In this document: positions 52,507 to 59,973 of the stretch, piece by piece
Layout: each line of letters opens with the position of its first letter
Numbering within the stretch: position 1 is the first letter of the stretch
From: Acidimicrobiaceae bacterium
GTDB lineage: Bacteria; Actinomycetota; Acidimicrobiia; Acidimicrobiales; Poriferisodalaceae
Length of the DNA: 64,000 bases
Direction: 5' to 3'
Assembly (NCBI GenBank): GCA_905182565.1
Contig: CAJJCB010000024.1
Coordinates: forward strand, 1-64,000
The notes under the pieces: generated by a model
What the model was told of the DNA's origin: nothing
The model's input: only the letters and a program-made list of their open reading frames with translations
Databases searched by the model: none
Program-made: the position numbers and the translations under genes

Positions 52507-52759
52507 AATCTCGGAAGTTCCCGCGTGAAGCTCTTCGCAGTTCTCTTCCTACGGTCGCAAAATAAAAACATGCGACTAGAGAGCCGATGATATAGAGAAA
52601 AGATGTTCCGCCAATGACCGACATCCATAGAACTCTTTCGCGCCCTGTGAGCGCCCAGACCCATGATGGTGTTCGAGCGATATCCAAGAAAGCAGCAAGG
52701 TTAAACACGAACGGAGATAAAACTACAATCCAAAAAGCTATAGCAGACAGTACGTTCAT
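52493..52759 (-). CDS. Small two-helix membrane protein
   Basis: 88 residues. Two hydrophobic segments (ILSAIAFWIVVLSPFVFNLAAFLDIA-type near the start, and WMSVIGGTSFLYIIGSLVACFYFATV) flank the loop RTPSWVWALTGRERVLW, with a basic C-terminus. The layout recalls short actinobacterial membrane proteins such as DUF2516, but the match is by eye only. It overlaps the 3' end of the convergent NHL lipoprotein gene by 14 bases. Its start is 21 bases downstream of the aldo-keto reductase stop, so they may share a transcript. Confidence 0.55.
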   Translation of the reverse strand: MNVLSAIAFWIVVLSPFVFNLAAFLDIARTPSWVWALTGRERVLWMSVIGGTSFLYIIGSLVACFYFATVGRELRRASRGNFRDFSGD

Positions 52760-52780
52760 GTCAGGTACTCCCAGTCTGAC

Positions 52781-53812
52781 TTACGAAGTTCCAATACTTA
52801 AAAGATTTTCGACAGGATGGTATAGCTCTTCAAGGTATTCGACTTCCGTCTCACTTAATTCGATCGTAGTCGCTTCTACCAGCTGATCAAGCTGGGCAAT
52901 TTTCGAAACTCCTACAACTGGCGAAACTACTCCTGGCTTGCTCAGCAACCACGCTATAGCTATCTGAGCAGGGGTCGATCCGAGGCGATCCGCTATCTCA
53001 ATTACACGATCTGCAATCGCAAAGTCCATGTCGCTGCGATATAAGCCTTCAGTCCTCTTTCTGTCTTGGCCAGTTGAACGATCGGTTGTTCCCTGGTCGA
53101 AGCCACCTCGATAAGCCCCGGCAAGGATTCCTCTCGCCAGTGGCGACCAAGGTTGAAGAGCAACCCCAGTGCTTAAACAATACGGATTCATTTCTCGTTC
53201 TTCTTCGCGATAAATCAAATTGTAATGATTTTGCATGGATATGAATTGCGTCCAGTCGTTTTGATCTGCTGTCATTTGGAGTTCAGCGAACTGCCAAGCA
53301 AACATTGATGAAGCTCCTAAGTAAAGAGCCTTACCTGCTTTGACCACGTCATGAAGCGCTTCCAAAGTTTCTTCGATCGGCGTTGTGGCTGCTCCCGGAA
53401 TTCCATGCGGATGTCTATGGATAATTAGCTGATCAACGTAGTCAATTCCTAGCCGATCAAGCGAGGCATCAATGGCTTCCATAATGTGCTTACGACTCAA
53501 ACCTCCATCATTGGGACCTGATCCCATTGGCATGGAAATTTTAGTGTTTAAAACATACTCATTACGAGGAAGTAGGTCTCGTAGTATTTGTCCTACGACC
53601 TGCTCGCAAGCTCCGATGCCGTAGACATCGGCGGTGTCGAAGTAAAAAAGTCCTCGCTCTATCGCTGCTTCGAATATGGGACGAGCTTCATCTATACCTA
53701 ATGTCCAGTCTCCTTGATGTCCGCGCCCAGGTTCGCCAAAGTTCATTGTTCCGAGACAAAGATTTGAAACACGTAAGCCAGATCTCGAGCCCAGTTGAAC
53801 TGTTTCTAACAC
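52781..53812 (-). CDS. Aldo/keto reductase
   Basis: 343 residues. NLCLGTMNFGEPGRGHQGDWTLGIDEARPIFEAAIERGLFYFDTADVYG carries the catalytic D and Y, followed by the lysine in YVLNTKISMPMG and the histidine in QLIIHRHPHG. The NADPH segment lies in LLSKPGVVSPVVGVSKIAQLDQLV. It is an intact member of the AKR family related to YajO/Tas-type aldehyde reductases, probably with broad carbonyl substrates. Confidence 0.9.
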   Translation of the reverse strand: MLETVQLGSRSGLRVSNLCLGTMNFGEPGRGHQGDWTLGIDEARPIFEAAIERGLFYFDTADVYGIGACEQVVGQILRDLLPRNEYVLNTKISMPMGSGPNDGGLSRKHIMEAIDASLDRLGIDYVDQLIIHRHPHGIPGAATTPIEETLEALHDVVKAGKALYLGASSMFAWQFAELQMTADQNDWTQFISMQNHYNLIYREEEREMNPYCLSTGVALQPWSPLARGILAGAYRGGFDQGTTDRSTGQDRKRTEGLYRSDMDFAIADRVIEIADRLGSTPAQIAIAWLLSKPGVVSPVVGVSKIAQLDQLVEATTIELSETEVEYLEELYHPVENLLSIGTS

Positions 53813-53866
53813 GCTAACTCCCTAAACCTCAGACAATAGTTGACCTTGTTTACTGGCATCGTAGCC

Positions 53867-54853
53867 TCATTCTGCTGGCGTATCAGATGTTCCTTTTTCA
53901 AGACTCTCGGTTGGAGATGATGGGTGCTTCATAGCTTCTGCGATTCCAGCTACAGCCCCTAAAACTCCACTAAATTCAGTAGGAATAATCAATTTAGTGG
54001 CACGCCCGTCAGCCATCTGGGAAAGCGTTTCTAAATATCTGATTGCTAGAAGATCACTAGTCGGATCTCCATCATGGATGGCTTGAAACGTTTGTCGTGT
54101 TGCTTCAGCTTGACCTTCAGCTACCGTCTGAAGCCGATATTGTTCTGCATCTGCTATCGTCCGGACTGCTTGAGCTTGACCTTCAGCGCTAAGGATTTCA
54201 CTTTGTCGTAAGCCTTCTGCTTCGAGTATTCGAGAACCTTTTTCGCCCTCAGCTCTTGTGATTTCTGACTCTTTGAATCCTTCTGCTTCTGTCACGGTAG
54301 CTCGGCGGGTTCGTTCAGCCTTCATTTGTTCGTGCATAGCAGCCATAACATCTGGTGGGGGATCAATGCGTTGAAGTTCCACTCGAACGACTCGTACACC
54401 CCACTTATCAGTCGCTTCATCGAGAATTTCGCGTAAAGCCGTGTTAATTACGTCTCTTGACGTAAGAGCTTCGTCTAACTGAAGATCGCCGACCAAGTTA
54501 CGAAGATTAGTTTGAGCCAATTTAGTTATGGCCAACATGAAGTTAGCGACGTTGTAAACCAAGCGTTGAGGATCAGTGGGTTCGTAAAAAACAACCGCGT
54601 CGACAGACACGACGACGTTATCTGAGGTTATGACTTCTTGAGGCGGAACATCCACCACCTGTTCTCGCATATCGACTCGGCGAATCGTGTCAATGAATGG
54701 AAATATAATTTGCAAACCAGGTGGCTTTGAGTCTTTGTATTTGCCGAGCCTTTCTACCAAACCACGTTCATATGGTCTGACGATTCTTATCGATGTGAAC
54801 AAGATTAAGATGGCCAATATAGCTGCCAACGCTGGCACTAGTATTATAAACAT
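53867..54853 (-). CDS. SPFH / band-7 membrane protein (QmcA/slipin type)
   Basis: 328 residues. One N-terminal membrane segment (IILVPALAAILAILILFTSIRI) is followed by RPYERGLVERLGKYKDSKPPGLQIIFPFIDTIRRVDMREQVVDVPPQEVITSDNVVVSVDAVVFYEP, the classic SPFH start, then a long charged coiled-coil (VTEAEGFKESEITRAEGEKGSRILEAEGLRQSE). Such proteins oligomerise into membrane scaffolds and regulate proteases. Its ATG overlaps the stop of the NfeD-like gene by four bases or fewer, the usual NfeD-stomatin operon arrangement. Confidence 0.93.
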   Translation of the reverse strand: MFIILVPALAAILAILILFTSIRIVRPYERGLVERLGKYKDSKPPGLQIIFPFIDTIRRVDMREQVVDVPPQEVITSDNVVVSVDAVVFYEPTDPQRLVYNVANFMLAITKLAQTNLRNLVGDLQLDEALTSRDVINTALREILDEATDKWGVRVVRVELQRIDPPPDVMAAMHEQMKAERTRRATVTEAEGFKESEITRAEGEKGSRILEAEGLRQSEILSAEGQAQAVRTIADAEQYRLQTVAEGQAEATRQTFQAIHDGDPTSDLLAIRYLETLSQMADGRATKLIIPTEFSGVLGAVAGIAEAMKHPSSPTESLEKGTSDTPAE

Positions 54854-55326
54854 CAGGTATCGCTCTCTTCTTTCGGAAGGGGTCGGACGATTGCCCTGGT
54901 CCCACGTATTTCTGTTACTTCAACAAGTGTTCCAACTGGCAGGGACCCATTAGCTGAGATAGCACGCCACTGCTCTCCGCCAACTTGAATTAAGCCCGGA
55001 CCAATAGCTTCGGCGTCGACTGGCTTAAGCACCATTGCGTGCGATCCTATTAATCGGTCGTGCCCGGCACCGGGAGGAGACTCTAAAGAGTTCTGCGCTT
55101 TTTGGTTTTTTCTCCAAAAAAAAATGAAAAATGAGGTGCCAGCGATTAGGAACACCAACCAGCCAACATAAACAGGTGCACCCATAAGAGCGAGAATCAT
55201 CGCAAGAATAGCGCTAAAGCCAAATGGAATAAGAATGAACGTGCCAGCGATAAATGTTTCTCCGGTAATGAAGAAAGCTGCCGCTACTAGCCAAATCCAA
55301 CTCCAGCTTTCAGGCGAAATTTCCAT
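54853..55326 (-). CDS. NfeD-like membrane protein
   Basis: 157 residues, short NfeD form. Two or three hydrophobic stretches (WSWIWLVAAAFFITGETFIAGTFILIPFGFSAILAMILAL and WLVFLIAGTSFFIFFW) precede a C-terminal OB-fold domain, GLIQVGGEQWRAISANGSLPVGTLVEVTEIRGTRAIVRPL. NfeD proteins accompany SPFH proteins, and this gene directly precedes and overlaps one. No serine-protease domain is present, as expected for the short form. Confidence 0.92.
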   Translation of the reverse strand: MEISPESWSWIWLVAAAFFITGETFIAGTFILIPFGFSAILAMILALMGAPVYVGWLVFLIAGTSFFIFFWRKNQKAQNSLESPPGAGHDRLIGSHAMVLKPVDAEAIGPGLIQVGGEQWRAISANGSLPVGTLVEVTEIRGTRAIVRPLPKEESDT

Positions 55327-55351
55327 ACTAACTCCTAGCGTTACTCATATT

Positions 55352-55560
55352 CTAGAGAACGAGAGATGGCAATGGGACAAGTTTCGAAAGGGTCGGGTTC
55401 CGGTGTGTAGGGCCAGAGGATACTCAGGCAAGGGCCCTGGTCCTGCTCGACTATGTAAAAGTGCTGTGTGGGCTTGGAACCTAGACGACAAAACCTGTTT
55501 CATTTTAGAGCCCCAGAGTTACACTCTCGGGTGTGAAAGGTACTCTTTTAGCTATCGCAC
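55352..55560 (+). repeat. Leader repeat, copy A (upstream region and first codons of the LRR lipoprotein gene)
   Basis: From CTAGAGAACGAGAGA (55352) to the signal-peptide codons, this stretch is repeated at 57508 with almost no gaps (offset 2156, changing to 2155 after about 55514). I counted about 39 of 42 matches in the first block and about 51 of 60 in the block around CAAAACCTGTTTCATT. The middle is less alike, and here can form a GGGCC hairpin (55411-55440). It covers the promoter/leader of the lipoprotein gene, so the leader itself has been kept similar in both copies. Confidence 0.75.
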
Positions 55561-57416
55561 TGTGTCTTATCACTGGTTGCAGCAACAGCTCCGCTGAGGG
55601 TGCTAGGCCTGCAGAAGCGTTGGGTCGTGTCGAGTCTCCTGAGAAGGGACCTGATGTGGCGGTAACTACGACCGCTCTGCCTGCACCAACCATAACTACG
55701 ACTCCAACTACGACTCCAACTACGACTCCAAAGACCACTGAGTTGATGCTGTCATCTGTCGTTGACCTCATCGGGGCCGCAGACGCTACAGATTATGACT
55801 GGGGGGGCGCGTGGCAGCCTGATCTGAGCGTTGTCGGGTGTGCCGAACAGTCCGGGTTTTCAGTGAGTCAGCTTTCTTCTGAGGCTCGCCTCAACCTTGA
55901 ACTGGCAACGAATAAAAACATCGAGGACGTCACCGCTGCGGATCTCGGTGAGATCATCCAGCTGAGATTCTCTGATGTATTGTACTTTTTTGAAAGCGAT
56001 TTGTATGAAGCGCCCGAATATGTCAGACCCGAGGGTCTCGTTTCATATGATGGCCTTGAGTATCTGACCTGCCTTCAATGGTTAGATCTCGGGGGTCAAA
56101 ATTTTGGTCGTGATTTCAGGTTCCTGACCTCTCTCACTGAGCTCCGCTACCTCGACCTAATGCTGGCCTCTACGTTTCAAGACATCGAACTGTTGAACTC
56201 GATGACTAAACTTGAGTCCCTTGTGTTGCCGCCGTCGTTTCAATCGCTTCAGGGCTTGGCGCAGCTCACTAGCCTCCGTCGAATCAGTGCGAGAGCGAGT
56301 AAGTCCTGTAATATCGAACCGCTTGTGGGTATGTCGCAACTGGAGACACTGCTGCTTGGGGGAAATTCTGATTTTCAGAACTGGGTTGAAATCACTGAGT
56401 TAGGTAGCGACTTCGATGTTTCTGTTGATCCCACTGGCCGCTACATGCAACTCCTTATCGAAGGTGGGGCCTCAGCTTTCAACCCTGAGTTCAATTTTGA
56501 AAACCTCGGTGGAATTCATGACTCCCAATATGTCATGGACGTTGTTCAGTCGATCTACGAGACCACAGACGATGTCTATGATGCGATTATTTTCGTCGGC
56601 AACGTGGACACCGCCGACGTTTCATACAGCGGTTTTGCTCGCCAGGTTAGTAACAACGTTGACGGGTTGGGGGTGCCTGTTTGGTCGTCGGCAAGTTGTT
56701 TCGGTTCCGCCGGCCGACTTAGAGGAGTCGTCACCATTCCGGCTATTGACGGACTATGGCAAGACTTTGACTCTGGACCTAACGCGACGGCTTACGGCTC
56801 TCTGATACATGAGGTCCTGCACCTTTGGGGCGGGGGGGATCTTCTTCCAGTAATCGAAGATCTCAATGGCAACATCGTGGGAGGTCACTGGGGGGTGTCT
56901 TCGGCCAACGGTATCCTGGGAGGGTTTGATCTGGAATCATTCAGCATGATCGAGGACAGAACCTATCGAGCGGACTATTTCTCCGATATGGGCAACCAGA
57001 ACCTTGACTTATTTCTCTCACCGTTGGAGCTCTATATGATGGGCGTGTTGCCGTCTAACGAGGTTCCAGACACTGCAGTCTTTAGCGGCGTGTCTCAAGT
57101 TAACGACACCGCCTCGTGTGAGGACTACGGCTACCAATGGTGGGACGGTAAATGCTTCACCGCTGCGAAGCAAACCATGGTGAGTATTGAAGACATCATT
57201 GATGTATTCGGTGAGCGCCCCTATGAAAGGGAAGTAGATATCTCGCTGCTTTTTGTTGCCGTCAGCGAAGACCCGCTAACCGAAGCTGAATGGTCCCGAA
57301 TCGATGAGCGCATCTCCTGGTATGTCGAACCTTCAGCCGTAGATGACTTCAACAACAACATGTGGGAGGCCTCACTCGGAAAGGTACGATTTACGCTTCC
57401 CCCTCCGACCGGTTGA
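55533..57416 (+). CDS. Surface lipoprotein with leucine-rich repeats and a metzincin-like HExxHxxGxxD motif
   Basis: 627 residues, GTG start. A short lipoprotein signal (ALCLITGC, lipid cysteine C16) is followed by a Thr/Pro linker (about 44-71) made by a 12-base tandem repeat, then internalin-like leucine-rich repeats at about 175-280 (LEYLTCLQWLDLGG, LTSLTELRYLDLM, LTSLRRI, MSQLETLLLGG). At residues 426-436 HEVLHLWGGGD fits the metzincin consensus HExxHxxGxxH/D, with Asp as third ligand as in snapalysin. Later GGHWGVSS and LSPLELYMMGVLP may supply a Met-turn-like element. I infer an anchored extracellular metalloprotease that uses LRRs for binding. Its base composition looks more G+C-rich than its neighbours. 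Confidence 0.72.
   Translation: MKGTLLAIALCLITGCSNSSAEGARPAEALGRVESPEKGPDVAVTTTALPAPTITTTPTTTPTTTPKTTELMLSSVVDLIGAADATDYDWGGAWQPDLSVVGCAEQSGFSVSQLSSEARLNLELATNKNIEDVTAADLGEIIQLRFSDVLYFFESDLYEAPEYVRPEGLVSYDGLEYLTCLQWLDLGGQNFGRDFRFLTSLTELRYLDLMLASTFQDIELLNSMTKLESLVLPPSFQSLQGLAQLTSLRRISARASKSCNIEPLVGMSQLETLLLGGNSDFQNWVEITELGSDFDVSVDPTGRYMQLLIEGGASAFNPEFNFENLGGIHDSQYVMDVVQSIYETTDDVYDAIIFVGNVDTADVSYSGFARQVSNNVDGLGVPVWSSASCFGSAGRLRGVVTIPAIDGLWQDFDSGPNATAYGSLIHEVLHLWGGGDLLPVIEDLNGNIVGGHWGVSSANGILGGFDLESFSMIEDRTYRADYFSDMGNQNLDLFLSPLELYMMGVLPSNEVPDTAVFSGVSQVNDTASCEDYGYQWWDGKCFTAAKQTMVSIEDIIDVFGERPYEREVDISLLFVAVSEDPLTEAEWSRIDERISWYVEPSAVDDFNNNMWEASLGKVRFTLPPPTG
55694..55732 (+). repeat. 12-base tandem repeat (ACTCCAACTACG) encoding a Thr/Pro linker
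   Basis: Two full units at 55701-55712 and 55713-55724, with partial units on both sides, encode TTP-TTP-type residues in the linker just after the lipoprotein signal. In-frame repeats of this kind can change copy number by slippage and so vary stalk length without shifting the frame. Confidence 0.7.
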
Positions 57417-57507
57417 TAACCCCAGACTTTTTAATAGGGCGACTTTTCGTTTTTCTTGCACCCTGGAGCTTCATGCTTTCGATAATGTTCGGGTCAAGGC
57501 CGGCGGG

Positions 57508-57715
57508 CTAGAGAACGAGAGACGGCAATGAGACAAGTTTCGTAAGGGTTCAGTTCCTGTGCCTGGGTGCAGCGTGTACCCATCTACAAGCCCTCGCTCT
57601 GCTTGACTATGCGAAAGTGCTGAGTGGACTTGCAAACTAGAGGACAAAACCTGGTTCATTGCATATCTCAGAGCTGCACTCTCTGCTCTGAAGAGACCTC
57701 TTTTAACTATGGCTT
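57508..57715 (+). repeat. Leader repeat, copy B
   Basis: Second copy of the sequence upstream of the LRR lipoprotein gene: CTAGAGAACGAGAGA at 57508, then GACTATGCGAAAGTGCTG at 57605 and CAAAACCTGGTTCATT near 57645. Spacing to copy A is constant apart from one single-base gap. Its less conserved middle can form a different hairpin, TGGGT...ACCCA (57564-57582). It leads into a truncated copy of the same signal-peptide coding region. Confidence 0.75.
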
Positions 57716-57780
57716 TGGTGGTTGGTCTGTGTTGGTGTGAAATACCAATCGAGACAGCACACTCACAGAAAGACTACTAG
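57688..57780 (+). pseudogene. Stub of a second lipoprotein gene (signal-peptide region only)
   Basis: Aligned to the GTG start of the LRR lipoprotein, this frame reads LKRPLLTMALVVGLCWCEIP and stops at TAG 57778-57780. The first eight or nine residues match MKGTLLAIAL of the intact gene. The start codon has become CTG and the rest of the gene is gone. This indicates an ancestral tandem pair of which one member was lost, or a partial duplication. Confidence 0.55.
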
Positions 57781-58024
57781 AGGTTGCTTCGAGCTCTTGC
57801 AGTCTCGTTGCCGACTGTGAATTCAGGCCTATGAAAATGTGGGGTTGTGAACTTCGCAAATGCTTGGCAGATTTTTAATGAGGTGGCTAGACATACTGGA
57901 AGAGTCGCATATGGATGGAGTCTTTAGAGACTAAAGGTTAGAGAGAAGTGATCAGAGAACGTGACCAGCTGCGGAAGATTACGGTGAGAAGCCAACACGC
58001 TCACCATGAGTAAAGGTTGGAGCC

Positions 58025-59185
58025 TCAGTTTCTGGGGAGAGTTACCTGTACTTCCGGCGGTTCTAGCTCAATGCCACTGGAAGCAAAGTCGACTACTTGC
58101 TTCCATGTGAGCTGCCAAACAGCCCACAATGGGCCTATACGCCATTCGTCAACCAAGGGCGCCTGAACCGTCTCGCCAAATGCTTTCCAGCCATCTGTTC
58201 GTGCAATGTCGGTGCGCGAAGGCCTACTCCCGAAACGATCTGGGATATTGTATTGAAAAAGTGGCTCGACCATAGCGTCCAAAAGTCGGCCGGCGTTGCG
58301 CCTAGCTGGAGTTCCAGCCACGAGGCCTGCATAGTTGACGATGCGCACGCAATCATTGGGAACTACAGCTATGTCTAAACTTTCAGGCAAGCGAGGCTGA
58401 AAGCGAACTGTTACAGCCTTCATCCCAGCCGACCCCCAGGTCCAGGAGTGATTTTCCTCAGCCGCCACTTCTTGATCCGCAGAGTAGAAGCTAAACCAAG
58501 CTTGTTCCCATGTTGGAACTATGGTTACTCCCCACCTCACCATTTGATCTACGAACTCAGGCCAAGGCAATTCGCTGTTTTCTGGGTGCGACCTTTCGAG
58601 TGCCAACAAAAAATAGAGGCCCATCCTGCTACTTAAAGGGCTTGGAATCACCACAGAAGTTGCGTGTTTAGGGTCTAAGAGAGAGTCCAAACTTTCCGGG
58701 GGCGCTAACCACAATCTCGATGAGTCAGGAAGTTCATCTAACTTTCTTTTAGGCTCGATATAAGAACTCACGGAACGGTTGAGGCATGCCTCTAGCGAGC
58801 TGACAGGTGTGAGCATATTGTCGCGGAGCCTTAAGGAGCTATCTAAGAATTGCGAGTCAATCGGCTCGTATGGTTCGACTAGCAGCTCTTCTGTAACTCT
58901 TCTTCGTTCTAAGCTGTCTATTCCAATGACCACATCGGCGATCGGAGCTGTTCTGGTCTTTACGAGAAGGTCAACCAAGGCAGTCGCATCGGGTTCCCTG
59001 AAGATAACTACCTGAATTCCTGTGCGTCTAGTGAACTCTGCAATCGCTTCTTCGGGCACATGGAAGTCTCTATGAGTCAAAAGTCGAAGAGGCAATGCCT
59101 GATTCGAAGGTTGAGCACAGGCTGCGATGGCGCAAACCAAAAAGACCAAGACTACCCGCCGAAGTGAAAGCAGGTTGTTGCTCAT
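58025..59185 (-). CDS. Thiamine-type ABC transporter substrate-binding lipoprotein
   Basis: 386 residues. Signal peptide SLRRVVLVFLVCAIAAC with lipid cysteine C23. The start of the mature protein, LPLRLLTHRDFHVPEEAIAEFTRRTGIQVVIFREPDATALVDLLV, and IADVVIGIDSLERRRVTEELL resemble ThiB/TbpA periplasmic thiamine-binding proteins (iron/thiamine cluster of type 2 binding proteins). It overlaps the thiamine pyrophosphokinase stop by four bases (ATGA), which supports thiamine or thiamine phosphate as ligand. The permease and ATPase are not in this window beside it. A lone binding protein coupled to the kinase is unusual. Confidence 0.8.
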   Translation of the reverse strand: MSNNLLSLRRVVLVFLVCAIAACAQPSNQALPLRLLTHRDFHVPEEAIAEFTRRTGIQVVIFREPDATALVDLLVKTRTAPIADVVIGIDSLERRRVTEELLVEPYEPIDSQFLDSSLRLRDNMLTPVSSLEACLNRSVSSYIEPKRKLDELPDSSRLWLAPPESLDSLLDPKHATSVVIPSPLSSRMGLYFLLALERSHPENSELPWPEFVDQMVRWGVTIVPTWEQAWFSFYSADQEVAAEENHSWTWGSAGMKAVTVRFQPRLPESLDIAVVPNDCVRIVNYAGLVAGTPARRNAGRLLDAMVEPLFQYNIPDRFGSRPSRTDIARTDGWKAFGETVQAPLVDEWRIGPLWAVWQLTWKQVVDFASSGIELEPPEVQVTLPRN

Positions 59186-59850
59186 GCTGCTGTAACGATA
59201 ACGATCGCAGACCCTCTCGAGACCCGAATCGAGGCATCACCGGTAATCTCGTTGCTCAGTCCATGGCTGCTACCTGGTTTAACGATGGTGTCATCGCTAA
59301 GATTCCAACGTAAACCTTTAGTAGTGCACCTTAAATCTGGACCTACAGTAATAATCGACACTAGATTTCCGACCGGTTCATTTATTGTTCTAATCTCGCC
59401 GTGAGGAACAGCAAAAACTTTACTCCCTGCTACATGTGCAGTAATCGGCAGGTGCAAATAGTTTGAGTTAGCGATGAGTAAGGTACTCACAAGAAGATGG
59501 TCAAGTCTTCCATTACCTCCACTAAGAATTTCGATTCGCTTTGGTTCCAACATTGAAGCAAATCTCAGAGCGTGTTCTAAGTCACTCGCATCTTTGTCGG
59601 TCGGTAACGATTCGATTAAAGGCTTAGTGCTGCTTTTAAGTAACGCGACTTTGTCTACCGAATCTAAATCACCGATAACTAAGTCCACCGAGAGGTCAAG
59701 GGCATGTGCATGGTCGAAGCCTCGGTCAACCGCTAAGACCAATGAAGGCATAGGACAATCAGGAATCATCGGCAGGTGGGGTCCACCATCAACAATCCAT
59801 ATGCAAGAGCAGTCTGACGTTCGAAAACTATTTAAGTGAAGATAAGTCAA
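59182..59850 (-). CDS. thiN: Thiamine pyrophosphokinase
   Basis: 222 residues. LVLAVDRGFDHA, LVIGDLDSVDK, LPTDKDASDLEHALRFA and SGGNGRLDHLLVS are the ordered motifs of thiamine pyrophosphokinase, which turns thiamine and ATP into thiamine diphosphate and AMP. The C-terminal beta domain (TKGLRWNLSDDTIVKPGSSHGLSNEITGDASIRVSRGSAIVIV) binds substrate. Unlike the biosynthetic kinase ThiL it serves salvage, matching the adjacent binding protein. It is the first gene of the pair; I see no TPP riboswitch upstream. Confidence 0.9.
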   Translation of the reverse strand: MTYLHLNSFRTSDCSCIWIVDGGPHLPMIPDCPMPSLVLAVDRGFDHAHALDLSVDLVIGDLDSVDKVALLKSSTKPLIESLPTDKDASDLEHALRFASMLEPKRIEILSGGNGRLDHLLVSTLLIANSNYLHLPITAHVAGSKVFAVPHGEIRTINEPVGNLVSIITVGPDLRCTTKGLRWNLSDDTIVKPGSSHGLSNEITGDASIRVSRGSAIVIVTAA

Positions 59851-59908
59851 CAGAGATCACATTACTCGCATCACGACACGAAACACGAATATCTGATTGC
59901 TTCGATGG

Positions 59909-59930
59909 TAAACACGTTAAACACGTTAAC
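59909..59930. promoter_or_regulatory. Tandem 9-base repeat TAAACACGT x2 + TAAC in a divergent promoter
   Basis: Two exact copies of TAAACACGT (59909-59917, 59918-59926) are followed by TAAC, in the 123 bases between the divergent thiamine kinase and penicillin-binding protein genes. A GTTAA...TTAAC inverted pair overlaps them (59916-59930). Direct repeats of this length could be a regulator site. Function is unproven. Confidence 0.35.
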
Positions 59931-59973
59931 CGCCCACATATTTGCTATCTGAGGAAGTATCTTCGTACATGTT

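Larger units (their letters stand above)
57417..58024. other. Intergenic region, 608 bases, holding the second leader copy and a gene stub
   Basis: The longest non-coding stretch here. After the LRR lipoprotein stop it contains leader copy B (57508-57715) and a short stub of a paralogous lipoprotein gene (57688-57780). From about 57781 to 58024 I see no coding frame, tRNA-like fold or clear terminator. The convergent thiamine-type lipoprotein gene ends at 58025. Confidence 0.6.

Noticed and set aside
55505-55771. Minus-strand open frame with Val/Gly repeats opposite the lipoprotein start
   Set aside because: It is the complement of the Thr/Pro-encoding tandem repeat; composition is explained by the real gene on the plus strand.
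59851-59973. TPP riboswitch upstream of thiamine pyrophosphokinase
   Set aside because: The conserved CTGAGA and ACCTGAT-type segments of the THI element are absent.
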